Assembly (NCBI GenBank): GCA_016508695.1
Contig: VNKQ01000013.1
Coordinates: forward strand, 186,001 to 250,000
Direction: 5' to 3'
From: Hyphodiscus hymeniophilus
Taxonomy: Eukaryota; Ascomycota; Leotiomycetes; Helotiales; Hyphodiscaceae
Length of the DNA stretch: 64,000 nt
This document shows, piece by piece, positions 54,700 to 64,000 of this stretch. The notes below the pieces were generated by a model. The model was not told the origin of the DNA, did not search any database, and saw only the letters and a list, made by a program, of their open reading frames with translations. A program made the translations under genes and the position numbers. The number at the start of each line of letters is the position of its first letter. Within the stretch, counting starts at the first letter, position 1.

Positions 54700-56200
54700 T
54701 TTGACGGTAATGGGTTTGAAAGTGAAGGGAGCCTGGTAAAGGGTCAGTCATTGATTGTGGTTACATGAATGGAAACGATAGATAGGTGAGCCGTTGGTGA
54801 GAAGTACCTTCCAATTTGTTCGTGCTTGACCTGGAAAGGTGAACCTGTCAAAGACTCAATCAACAATTCTGGTTTCTACCTGAAGAAACGTAAAATGAAC
54901 ATCTTATACGTATTAGATGATGATACCATACCTTCACAATGATTCCTTGTTTGAAAAGATGAGAGATGGATGGAGGATGAGTTGATTGTTGTTGAGTAAT
55001 TGAGGTTGTAAATTAAAAGAAAGAGGAACCGAACTGGTCAAGGAAAATCTGAACAGGCGAGAAACGTGGACAGCACCTCCCCCTAATTCACCCACCATCG
55101 TACAACATTTTGACTAGGTGGAAGTTTTTGAGCAGCTCTATTTCTTGTTTCTAGAAAGCAACGAAGGATTCGAGAATGGTCAACGCCCTCGACGCTCCTA
55201 TTACCAGTCTACCACAACAACATCGTGTCCCACAACGCTGACCTACTACAATCCAATATGGCCAAAAGGTAGACCATTATGCATACCATCCTTGTTCAAA
55301 GTGACCTCGGGGTAAAGAATAGGACATTTCGCCCGTAGATCAGAAGCCCAACACTTGTTAAGACAAATCTCAGTATGGCTATTCCGATCAAGAATCTGGC
55401 CCCTAGTTTCGTTCGCCCATCGCTCACATGTCTTCGCATGCCATTCTCCCGGAGGTCTTCAAGGTCTATCTCGTCATCGCCGACCATATCGAAGAGACGC
55501 ACATAAAGGAGTTACTCCTTACCACCGTTGAATTAGCGATATCATATATTTTTCCGAGGGTATTTCAGGAGCAATTGAGAAAAGTACCCTCCCCCTTACC
55601 CACGTGGAAACTCGTGGATAAGGAAGAAACAGGCGCACATCTGATTTACTTCTTATGAAGTGGAGTAATAGTAGGTGTTATAATGATGTTGATGACTTCG
55701 ACTCCAAGATCGTCCCTGACAGCATTGATGAAGAAGGATTAGAAGGAGACGATGCGTATACTTAGTTGGAGAAGGAGGAATCAGGAAAGTTTATTGATGT
55801 CATATGACCAAATCGTTGATATGGGTGATCAGAAGATGAACACTAAACTCAATTGCAAGTAGTAAAAGCTTTAGATACTGTGGGGAGGCTTGAAGGATTA
55901 GTTTGAAACATTAGGAAAGTGCTTATAATAGGGTTGAAGGTTCCTCAAGAGAGTTATTAGAAAACTCAAGCAGCAGGACTCCCTAAGCCACAGATAGACC
56001 GGTAATTAAAATTATTAGCGGATCACTGGAAGCAAATAAAGAAGCTACTTCACATGTGTTCTCGAGAAGAGCGGATGGGGGGTGATGGGTCACGGAACGG
56101 TTTGAAATGAGAGTTGCGGAACCTTTGCTGTAAAACTTCTTTTATGGCTATACCCAGCTCTCTCGAATGTACAAATTGTCCCCCACCTTAAATGCAATCT
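54700..56200. other. Intergenic region including an eroded coding remnant
   Basis: The left part is the promoter of the BTB gene. ORFs at 55118-55315 and 55428-55658 (plus) look like fragments without recognised families. The part 55655-56013 is treated as a pseudogene below. The right end is the 3' flank of the complex I 23-kDa gene. Confidence 0.4.
55655..56013 (+). pseudogene. Unclassified coding remnant with many in-frame stops (possible RIP-mutated mobile element)
   Basis: One plus-strand frame reads like ordinary protein for about 350 bases but is cut by nine or more stops of all three types. Readable segments are NDVDDFDSKIVPDSIDEEGL, LEKEESGKFID, TQLQVVKALDTVGRLEGL, VLIIGLKVPQESY and KTQAAGLPKPQIDR. 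The stops sit where CAG, CAA, CGA or TGG codons would be one C-to-T or G-to-A step away, as expected of repeat-induced point mutation. AT content is raised. Parent family unknown; a retrotransposon gag-like protein is possible but unproven. Confidence 0.45.
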
Positions 56201-57215
56201 TTACCTGTATGGCGCATCCGCTCTTGCTGCAGCTGCAAGTTCTGGCTCCCACTATAGTCCAAATTAGCTTTTGATATTTAGCGGGGTTGAGCTTAATGAT
56301 CTTGGTGCTCTACAAGTGAAACTCGACAAGACAATTCAAGGGTAATTGGAACGGATGATTCGTACCTTATCACCGTTCGCAAGTAGTTTCTGCACAAAAG
56401 GTCAGCGAAATATCCTCGAACCCTGGAAACTCAATGGCCACAAACCTCCTTATTGTATAACAGCTCTTCTCTCGTCTCAGTAGCGTACTCGGCATTCGGC
56501 GATTCAACAATTGCATCGACTGGGCAACTCTCCTGGCAGAACCCACAGTAGATACACTTTGTCATATCAATATCATATCGGGTTGTTCTCCTGCTGCCAT
56601 CTTCACGTTCCTCTGCTTCGATCGTAATGGCTTGGGCGGGGCAGATCTAGGATCATTAGCGTGTATTCTAATAGCTGACCAGGTGACTTACAGCTTCACA
56701 TAGCTTACAAGCAATGCACCGTTCTTCGCCCGATGGATATCTTCGTAATGCGTGTTCGCCTCGGAATCTTGGTGAAATTGGGCCCTATGTTCAACGTTAG
56801 CATCGCCACCACAGCAAAACAAGAGTTCAATGGGCATACCTTTTCAAACGGGTAGTAAATAGTGTATCTGAAAGATATCAGCATCGCGCCTTGAATTTCT
56901 GGGGCTCAATGGCTGTACTCACGGAGGTCTGAAGTACTGTTCTAACACAACGTACATCCCCCGTGCCATCTCGCCCAGGAGAAAATATTTGCCGGCCTTG
57001 TCCAACGAAGATTCCGTGCTCTCATCCCATCTTTCCGGCCTCTTTATACGAAAGCCAGCTGGAGGAGGTCCGGATGGTGTGGCGGCGCAGATTCCAGTCG
57101 ATGAAAATGAAGCAAAGGCACCTGTCGAAGGTGTAAATGGTCGCACAGAGCTGGGGAGCCTCACTGTCGGGCGGCTACGAGCCACGAGCATGGTCAAAGG
57201 CTTTGCAGATGCCAT
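56201..57215 (-). CDS. Complex I 23 kDa iron-sulfur subunit (NDUFS8 / TYKY), six exons, 229 aa
   Basis: Exons: 57215-56923, 56867-56840, 56784-56692, 56646-56446, 56389-56366, 56251-56201; 690 nt in frame. The N-terminus is a mitochondrial presequence (MASAKPLTMLVARSRPTVRL). The conserved core is YTIYYPFEKGPISPRFRGEH followed by ALRRYPSGEERCIACKLC. Two 4Fe-4S ferredoxin motifs are present, C130/C133/C136/C140 and C169/C172/C175/C179 (each CX2CX2CX3CP), carrying clusters N6a and N6b in the peripheral-to-membrane arm electron path to ubiquinone. It ends LAAAARADAPYR. Three exons are very small (28, 24 and 51 nt). The start faces the acyl carrier protein gene 377 bases away, so the two respiratory proteins probably share a promoter. 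Confidence 0.96.
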
Positions 57216-57592
57216 AGTGTGGTTGCTCGTGGCAAGATGATGTTGACGAGGGGAGACTTGAATGTCGACTTTCGCAGAGCGAGCTAACGGCTTCGCAAAT
57301 GGAACCGAGCTGATTGGCAGTTCTGAAGAGCTTTTCACAACCAACAGGACGTGGAATCTGCTTAGAGAGACTTTCGATTCTAATTTCACATTTTCCGAGA
57401 CTTTGTATCATCTGAAATTATATTGAAGACAAAGTGTGTTGAACTTGTACTCGGAACCAATTTTGAGAGAGTAGTCACGTGGGCTAGTTCACTAGTCCAT
57501 TACCTATTTCGATGGGAAAGAGCTTCCAAAGTACTGGACATCATCAGACTTGACCCTCCACAACCATCCTACCAACCTCACATAATCCCAAA
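57216..57592. promoter_or_regulatory. Divergent promoter of two complex I-associated genes (NDUFS8 and acyl carrier protein)
   Basis: These 377 bases separate the start codons of two nuclear genes whose products both sit in mitochondrial complex I. A CCACAACCATCC-type pyrimidine stretch lies just before the carrier protein start. No proven site can be named. Confidence 0.6.
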
Positions 57593-58255
57593 ATGTTCCG
57601 AACTGCTCTCCTTAAATCGGCACGTAGTGCTGCTAGCCAGACTATCCGAACTTCAGCAATTGCTCGTCCAGTTGCAAGCTCTTTCGTCGCAAAATCGCAA
57701 ACCACCCCTTCCCCGTTCCTTGCCGTCAGATGCTACTCTGCTGCCGCTGGTCTACAAAAGACAGAAGTCGAGAGCCGGATAATTGATCTTCTGAAGAACT
57801 TTGACAAAGTGGGTTGAGTCTATTGGTTGAAGGAGTTCGCTGACGATTTATAGGTTTCCGACCCATCGAAGGTACGATACGATTCATAATACCATACGGG
57901 ATTGATGACTGACACTTTATAGCTTGCGCCTACCTCTCACTTCTCGAATGACCTGGGATTAGATAGCTTGGATACTGTTGAGGTTGTGATGGCGATTGAG
58001 GAGGTCAGTCCAAATTTGGGATTGGATTGTTGAGGTTCTGACTTGGTTGTAGGAATTCAGCATCGAGATCCCAGATAAAGAGGCAGATGCTATCCACAGT
58101 GGTAGGCTAATTGGCAGATGCCAGCAGTATGATCTGGACACTAACACTCTCATAGTTGACAAGGCCGTTGACTACATTCTTGCCCAGCCAGATGGTAAGA
58201 TCCCAAGTCCCCATGAAACGATGAGCACGGTCTAACCCTCTGCATAGCTCACTAA
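57593..58255 (+). CDS. Mitochondrial acyl carrier protein (NDUFAB1), six exons, 136 aa
   Basis: Exons: 57593-57808, 57854-57871 (6 codons), 57923-58003, 58053-58101, 58156-58194, 58248-58255; 411 nt in frame. A basic presequence (MFRTALLKSARSAASQTIRT) precedes the carrier domain, with the phosphopantetheine site DLGLDSLDTVEVVMAIEEEF (Ser about 93), then SIEIPDKEADAIHSVDKAVD and YILAQPDAH. The protein carries acyl chains for mitochondrial fatty-acid synthesis (lipoate supply), is a structural subunit of complex I and partners LYR proteins. The last exon carries only the end of Ala, His and the stop. The divergent neighbour encodes another complex I subunit. Confidence 0.96.
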
Positions 58256-58759
58256 ATGTTGGACTTGTATATTAGCGGGATTGTGGTAGACTTGCTGGGT
58301 TGGGAGAAGCTCATGGCAGAAAGGGCAGATCAGGGGAGAAATATTGTGCAGATTACAAATGCTCATAAGGCGTGTCAATCTGTACATCTGTAAAAATGCC
58401 TAGACCATCTACTCTTTGTCTTTTGTTGCCTTTCAGAGACTTGATATGATAAAATGATTTCTCCCAGAGATGCCATAGCCTCGCGCCCACGCCGCTCGCA
58501 CTAGCGAATATTATCCCTGGCACTTTGAATTTCCACGGCTGCGGTCGATGAACCCAAGCTACAATTCAATCACTCCCCCGCAGGATCAAACCCCCGCGAA
58601 AAAACTATCTAATACGAAAAGATTCACTTGAAAAATCACTCACCGCGTTTCGATCGTGAATTACAACCTCGTTAGCTGGTGCATGGCAGTCCGGAGATCA
58701 TTCTAATTCGCATACCCCTTTGTTCCCAACATCATAGACAACAACCACAAACGTCCGCA
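58256..58759. other. Intergenic region, nothing seen
   Basis: This is the 3' flank of the carrier protein gene and the promoter of the Vps74 gene. No repeat or RNA gene was found. Confidence 0.5.
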
Positions 58760-60033
58760 ATGTCATCGGGACTGACGAGAAGAAGAGGCGGCGGCGGAGG
58801 AGGAGATAATGGCGAAGACGGAGCTGAGTCTTCGCGTGTTGCGTCTCCTGTGCCAAAGCCTGGAGGTTCTCGTGACACCGGAGGACCAGAGACGTCCTAC
58901 GAGAGCGGAGAGAATGGACATAAGATCGCTTTTGACCCAAGAGATATCAGTGAGAGCGCCGAGAGGAGCAAACAACCGAAGCTTACGCTCATGGAGGAAG
59001 TGTTGTTGCTGGGGCTGAAAGATAAACAAGTAAGTGCTGTCAAGGAGGATTATTTTTCAATCTCAATTGTTACAACTTGTTCTAATTCTTGCTCTAGGGA
59101 TACCTCTCATTCTGGAATGACAACATCTCATATGCGCTGCGTGGATGCATTGTTATCGAGCTGGCCTTCAGAGGGCGCGTGAGCATGCAAAAGGATTCCT
59201 CCAGGCGGCGATTCCCCTTAGCAGATCGAGTAATCGAGGTTATCGACGATACATTGACGGGTGAGGTCTTGCTTGATGAGGCATTGAAGATGATGAAGGC
59301 TAGTGAGAAGATGAGCGTTAGTTCATGGATTGATTTGATGAGCGGTATGTCACCCCTTTTGCGCACCCCAAGCTATCAAGCAGACCTGATCTAATTTTAC
59401 CAATAGGAGAGACGTGGAACCTCATGAAGATTGGATATCAATTGAAGCAGGTTCGAGAACGATTAGCAAAAGGCTTGGTCGACAAGGGAATCCTCAGAAC
59501 AGAGAAGAGAAACTTCCTGCTATTCGACATGGCTACCCACCCAGTAGCAGATGGAGGTGCGAAGGAAGAGATCCGCAGACGAGTTCGGAACGTTCTTACA
59601 CAACGAACTGTCGTGCTACCTGGAAGCCAGTTCCTCCCAGAAAATCTTGAGTTCAGATACACCCGTACGATTGCTATGGTATGTGCTGCTTACGCGGCCA
59701 ATGTTCTTGAGAATGCTCTTGCTACCTTGGGTCATGAAGCAAGAGAGCGTGCATTCGCTCAAGTAGATGAGTTGTTGGCGGAATACAGCCAATGGCCTTT
59801 CGGAAAGCGAGCTGGTGGTGCTTCAGGTGGTGTGGGTGCGAACTTGGGACAGGTCATTTCAGAGGTACGCATTTCTCACGTTACGCTCCACTTTCGCTGC
59901 CCGTATTTATCTCATTAACGTTTGCTGATATTTCTATCTGAAGGAGGTAAACAATGGCAAAGACAAGGAGTTGCAACTTGAGGTTGTAGCGGCATGCCTC
60001 AGCGTCTTCACGAGACTCGATTCTTTGCTATAA
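58760..60033 (+). CDS. VPS74: Vps74 / GOLPH3 Golgi phosphatidylinositol-4-phosphate effector, four exons, 354 aa
   Basis: Exons: 58760-59029, 59098-59344, 59407-59864, 59944-60033; 1065 nt in frame. A disordered Gly/Arg-rich head (MSSGLTRRRGGGGGGDNGED) precedes the GPP34 domain: LTLMEEVLLLGLKDKQGYLS, FWNDNISYALRGCIVIELAF, SSRRRFPLADRVIEVIDDTL, TGEVLLDEALKMMK, then SVSSWIDLMSGETWNLMKIG and VRERLAKGLVDKGILRTEKR. The later part includes RYTRTIAMVCAAYAANVLEN and WPFGKRAGGASGGVGANLGQ. The protein binds PI4P at Golgi membranes and retains glycosyltransferases, with coatomer. Length and motif order are normal for fungal orthologues. Confidence 0.95.
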
Positions 60034-60410
60034 GGGACGGAAGACAGTTGAAGGAAGAACAGAAATGGAGGACAAAACTTCTATATTGTCTTAATAAGCG
60101 GACCAAATTCTCCCCAAAAATACCACAGCAAATTTGCGAATCATCTTTTCAAGGCGCGGGCTGGATTTGCGGTGCTCTCTTGACAGTTTGAAAGCAAGAG
60201 GTTTTTTGCAAAGCGGTGTCGTGTTGTGTATATGTATATCTGGGTGTTAGTCGGAACTTATGAAGACCGATATTCATGGTTGCAATTCTGCTAGTGATTT
60301 TAAAGGTGGCGTGAAGATCTTGCCATATACCAAGAACACACATCGCAGCTTCGATACACCAAGTTTTTGATACATGCTTTATTCCAGCTGCTTTCAGCAC
60401 AGCATACGAT
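60034..60410. other. Intergenic region between convergent 3' ends, nothing seen
   Basis: This is the 3' flank of Vps74 and SURF6 genes. Only short shadow ORFs are present. Confidence 0.5.
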
Positions 60411-62116
60411 CTACGTCCGCTTTCCAGCCCCAAAACTACCCTCAAAGCCCGGTCTGCTCTTAACCTTAGGTTTCTTGGTTTTACTAACACCACCCGACTT
60501 GCCCTTCCCCTTGCCCTTGCCTTTCCCACCCTTCTCATCTCGCCTCTTCTTCAGATTCTCCTCTCGCTTTTTCTGCCTCATAGCCTGTCCCTTTGCTACG
60601 CCTTCTTTGCGCTCATTCCACTCCTTCTCGCTCTTCTTCTTCGCCTTGTCCTTGCGCTTCAAGGTCTTCTTGAGTAAGCTGGTATCGTCTCTGATTTTCT
60701 CGCCTTGAGCACGCTTCTTTGCATTTAGCCATAAATCTTTCTCTTCGATGTCTGCTCGCTTCTCCTCGTCCAATCCTGCTAATCGTAAGCGCTTCTTTTC
60801 ACTAGCTTGTAGAGCTGTGGCTGCGTCTTGAGGTCCCTTCTTCTTCGGCACATCTCTCAAGGCAGAAAGATCTTCATTGAGTTGCTGGCCATCTGCGAAA
60901 GATACACGGCCAAACGAGAAATTATTTTCGGGTGATTGGATGGCAGGGCTGAAGATACCTGATGCGGGCGAGTCGCGTGCAGATGCAAGAGCTGCTTCCC
61001 GGCGAGCATCCTCTTCGATCTTGGCTTTCAGTCTCAGGTCCTTCTTATGTGCTCGTCTTTGCTCCTCCTTCTTTCTCCGCGCCTCCATTAGCTCTTGTCG
61101 ATTTCGTGCAGGCGCCCCATCTGGACCATCGGCTTTCCGCGCAGCTCGTAGGGCTTCGATTCGTGCTGCTAGTCTTGCTCTGAGGAGTTCAGGGTCGGTG
61201 GGGAGTTTAATGTGTTTTGGGGCGGTGGCAGGTGGTATGACGGAGGATGTGGAGGTGTTGGCGCTGGGTTCGGTAGCATTGTCGAAGGTTGGTGAGTGTG
61301 GCGAAGGACTAGGTGTTGAGGAAGGATTTTTGGAATCCGGCTTCTCTTCTTCGAGACCCTCAGCTTGGAACTGCTCTATTTCGTCGCCAGGCAAATCCTC
61401 CGCGTCCTCCAACTCCAAGTCCTCCACTACGTCTCTGGCAGCTGGTATTTTCTGTGCATCCTCTTCCACTGCTACAACATCATCGTCTCTGGGGAGCTTG
61501 ACAACTCGGTCTTTAGCCTTCAGAGCCTTCTGTTGTGTCTTCTCTGATTTCTTCAGCTTCCTTTCCTTTTTTCGCTCAGCCTTTTGACGCTTCGCTTCAC
61601 GAGGATCCACTGCCTCAATTTGCTTTGGTGTCGACTCGGCTGCAGTTGAGCTGACTTGTGATGGGTCAGACGTCTTTTGTTTCTTGGCCTTTTTGTCTTG
61701 TGGCAGTTTCAGTCCTTGTTTTGGCAGCTCTTTTTCCACACCCTCCACTTCAAAATCTTCGGTCTCTTCTAACTTCCTCTTTCTTACTCGCTCATCCATA
61801 ACATCTTTGGCACTCTTCGCTTCTGCAGAGTCCGGGTCAAGCTTCGCTCGTCGTGCAGCAGCTGCTTCCGCTTTGGTTTGCTTCTTCTTCTTCCATTGGT
61901 CCTGAACAAGCAGGTCAACATTTGGGCATAGGCGCAAGATGGCTCGTACGTACAGTTGTATCTTTTCCGTAGTAGACCTTTGCAGGTATTAGAGAGAGGA
62001 GACCATCGAATGCCTTCGCGTGATCGCGTAGCCGGTCCTGCAGATAATTTGGTCAGTTATTTCTTGAAAAGTGAAAAGGCGGGGAAGAAACTTACTTGGA
62101 GAGAACTTTCCGCCAT
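60411..62116 (-). CDS. SURF6 / Rrp14 nucleolar ribosome-biogenesis protein, three exons, 531 aa
   Basis: Exons: 62116-62096 (MAESSLQ), 62037-61954, 61901-60411; 1596 nt in frame. The N-terminus DRLRDHAKAFDGLLSLIPAK, then VYYGKDTTDQWKKKKQTKAE, is the SURF6 N-terminal motif. Long Lys/Glu-rich charged coils follow, and the SURF6 C-terminal domain: LRARLAARIEALRAARKADG, EARRKKEEQRRAHKKDLRLK, NFSFGRVSFADG and LDEEKRADIEEKDLWLNAKK. The end is a very basic tail with GKGKGKGKG. The protein acts in the nucleolus in processing of 18S and 25S pre-rRNA. The first exon of seven codons is supported by clean GT..AG borders and phase. Confidence 0.94.
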
Positions 62117-62932
62117 TTTTATTCGCGAGACCTGCCTGAACCTGATCTCGAAGGACAAATCGGTAGAGTATATCAAAGATCTGCCAAAAAAATTCAAATA
62201 AAGTTACACTGATTGACACCGATTGACACTTCGAGGCGTTGTAGTTCTCTTGTCTTGACGACTCTTCAAAATAATTATTTTTGGTCGGTGAACTTTCGAT
62301 CTAAGCGATAAAGTAGCGCACGTGATCATGATTGTGCAATAACCTTGTATGACCTTGGAAGAAGCCCAAATATCAGATATTTGAAGCAGATTATTTGAAG
62401 CAGCTATTGAGAATACAATTTTCTCTATCATCTCTCTCGGACAATTAGGATCTCTCGGCCTCTCCAAAAGCTTAGCTTGGCCAAAGACTGCAAGGCTGAT
62501 TATTGACTTGAACAGAATCCCAATCTGAGCTCAGCCACATTTGGAAACGTAAGTCCACGACGCTTCATATCTTCTACTGAATGACCATCTGAAGCGTACC
62601 CTCCGCGAAGTACGTGGACCACTCTATTCTGCCGCGGCTCTATCATGGCCACCACAATGTAGAAGCTCCGTCCATACGCCTCGTCTAATTATACCGAACC
62701 CCCCAATCTTTTCAATACTGTGGTGCCTGGAGGCCATTTCCCACCACCCTAAACTCCTCATATACGCCCTTCAAACCTCTACATATTTCAGAACTCGCTC
62801 CCCATCAGCCTCCATTTCACAGGTTGCCACATATCTTTCGGATCTGGACTTCTCAGGCGCTGCCACAAGCGCTGCTCCTTTCTTTCCCCTTTCCGCTATT
62901 GCCGCATTTGGACACTCGACATCACGGAGAAA
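62117..62932. promoter_or_regulatory. Divergent intergenic region, SURF6 / unknown protein genes
   Basis: These 816 bases lie between two starts facing away from each other. A CA/TC-rich stretch precedes the plus-strand start. No repeat or small gene is visible. Confidence 0.45.
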
Positions 62933-64000
62933 ATGAGTTCTTATGTCGAAGCAAAATCTCTTTCTGAAATCACCGATATCGCATCAAATCCTCCCAAGTA
63001 TCCTCGCAATCCAACATGGAAACAACGAAACTCATTGACCCTATACATCGCTCGAGTTCCTGGAAGCAAAGGTACGTCACGTGTATAAAGAGACTTGATG
63101 AAGCAAGGCTTACTGACTGGCAGATATCATTCTTACGACCCTCAAACCACAATTGAAGAACGTCACTGCAGAGGATGTGGCAAGCTCGCTGTATTACTTT
63201 CATTTGAATACGGAAGATGACGCTCGGCTTTTGGCAGAGGAACAGGAATATGCTCAATCGGAAGCACCTACAGAGTCCGACGTGGTGGGAGAAAAACCAT
63301 TAGCCCGAAAGCCACTCCCGGATGCAGCAAGGCCATCTGTCGATCTTAGTCGTTCAAGGGATACTGATGTTCGAGGTCCTTCTCAAACGACTGCAACAGA
63401 ATTTCACCGCAAACCACTGCCGGTACCCGCCAAGCCATCTTTAGATCCTGGTAAGTCGGAAACAGTTGGAATTCAAGCTTCTTCTAGCCATGCTGTTGGG
63501 CCGTCTAGCTTTGGGCCAGGGTATCAGCAAAAGGAGATTGTATCCCATGAGTCACGAATTGAGCCTCATCAGCAAGCCAGAGAATTGCCTCGAGCACCAG
63601 CTCAACCTCAAGATCAACCCAAAGAAGCAGTGCAAAGAAAGCCCCTGGGGCCACGGCCCCTTGAGCCAGAACATCCAATTGAGAGGATACCACTCCAAGG
63701 TATTGAAACACAACCACTGGGTTTTATACCACAAATTCAAAGTCCTGCACAGTCAAAGGTCAGCAGTGACAGCGGGCCATCTGACTCTTCACCTTACAAT
63801 GAGATCAAGGCAGATGGAGTGGCGAAATCATTTACAATTACAGTTATCCGTCGAGACCCTTCTGCAAATGCCCAATGGAACGTTGGAAGTGTTACTGGAG
63901 AAAGCCACGGTCGAGCAGGAAAATCCAACTCAAATATCAAAAAGCCATACTTTGACATATATGTCCATCTGACCACGCCAGGCTACACCACTTTTCGGAG
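62933..64000 (+). CDS. Conserved fungal protein of unknown function, 5' part (cut by window edge)
   Basis: Exons: 62933-63071 and 63124-64000 (open at the edge); the 52-nt intron ends CTGGCAG and the frame is kept. The N-terminus (MSSYVEAKSLSEITDIASNP, PRNPTWKQRNSLTLYIARVP) and VTAEDVASSLYYFHLNTEDD look well conserved. A Pro/Ser-rich linker follows with repeated RKPLP, PVPAKPSLD and PLGPRPLEP boxes, then a second ordered part starting SFTITVIRRDPSANAQWNVG and KKPYFDIYVHLTTPGYTTFR. The N-terminal and C-terminal blocks flanking a proline-rich hinge suggest a two-module adaptor, but I do not recognise a named family. No signal peptide. More than 355 residues are visible. Confidence 0.75.

Noticed and set aside
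60877..61587. 236-codon plus ORF opposite SURF6
   Set aside because: Ser/Ala/Phe-rich mirror of Lys/Glu-rich SURF6 codons; no independent support.

Overview
The window is nuclear DNA of a filamentous ascomycete (Pezizomycotina; Leotiomycetes/Helotiales is my best guess, at low confidence). The evidence is: protein-coding genes split by short introns (mostly 44-76 nt) with GT..AG ends and CTAAC-type branch sites, genes on both strands without operons, and families such as Zn2Cys6 regulators, linker histone H1, mitochondrial complex I subunits, a Mss4-type kinase and Hpc2. I see no virus, prokaryotic operon, CRISPR array, rRNA or tRNA gene. Exon coordinates were built by hand from splice signals, reading phase and family conservation.

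Layout. 1-277: N-terminus of eIF2A (minus). 2313-5201: a decayed amidohydrolase (plus) facing a complete four-exon Zn2Cys6 regulator (minus). 7940-8853: histone H1. 10742-13653: PI4P 5-kinase. 15453-16512: frame-broken conserved gene of unknown function. 17470-19254: unknown conserved protein. 21501-23627: Ser/Thr-rich single-pass membrane protein. 24081-26881: phosphoglycerate mutase and Mediator Med9, divergent. 27209-28535: tubulin cofactor C. 29388-34929: complex I NDUFA11-like subunit and Ubp2 deubiquitinase, divergent. 35767-37117: Gln-rich nuclear-type protein. 37118-40685: a long low-complexity gene desert. 40686-41593: protein-L-isoaspartate methyltransferase. 41594-44635: second desert. 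44636-46608: Bsd2-like and Cbp6/UQCC2-like proteins, divergent. 46775-50673: citrate carrier Ctp1 and Hpc2. 51872-53195: RPAP1. 53931-54699: BTB protein. 55655-56013: stop-riddled remnant. 56201-58255: complex I 23-kDa subunit and mitochondrial acyl carrier protein, divergent. 58760-60033: Vps74/GOLPH3. 60411-62116: SURF6/Rrp14. 62933-64000: 5' part of an unknown conserved protein.

Most genes are housekeeping: respiration (NDUFA11, NDUFS8, NDUFAB1, Cbp6-like, Ctp1), chromatin and transcription (H1, Hpc2, Med9, RPAP1), and Golgi, lipid and ubiquitin functions (Mss4, Vps74, Bsd2, Ubp2). Most head-to-head pairs share short intergenic regions, and one pair encodes two complex I-associated proteins.

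No new multi-gene system stands out. The signals most worth checking are the decayed amidohydrolase beside its probable regulator, a Bsd2 intron whose GC-AG splicing would assemble a PPxY motif, the RIP-like remnant, and a cluster of single-base frameshifts in conserved genes. The last are mostly at C/G runs and are more likely sequence errors than biology.
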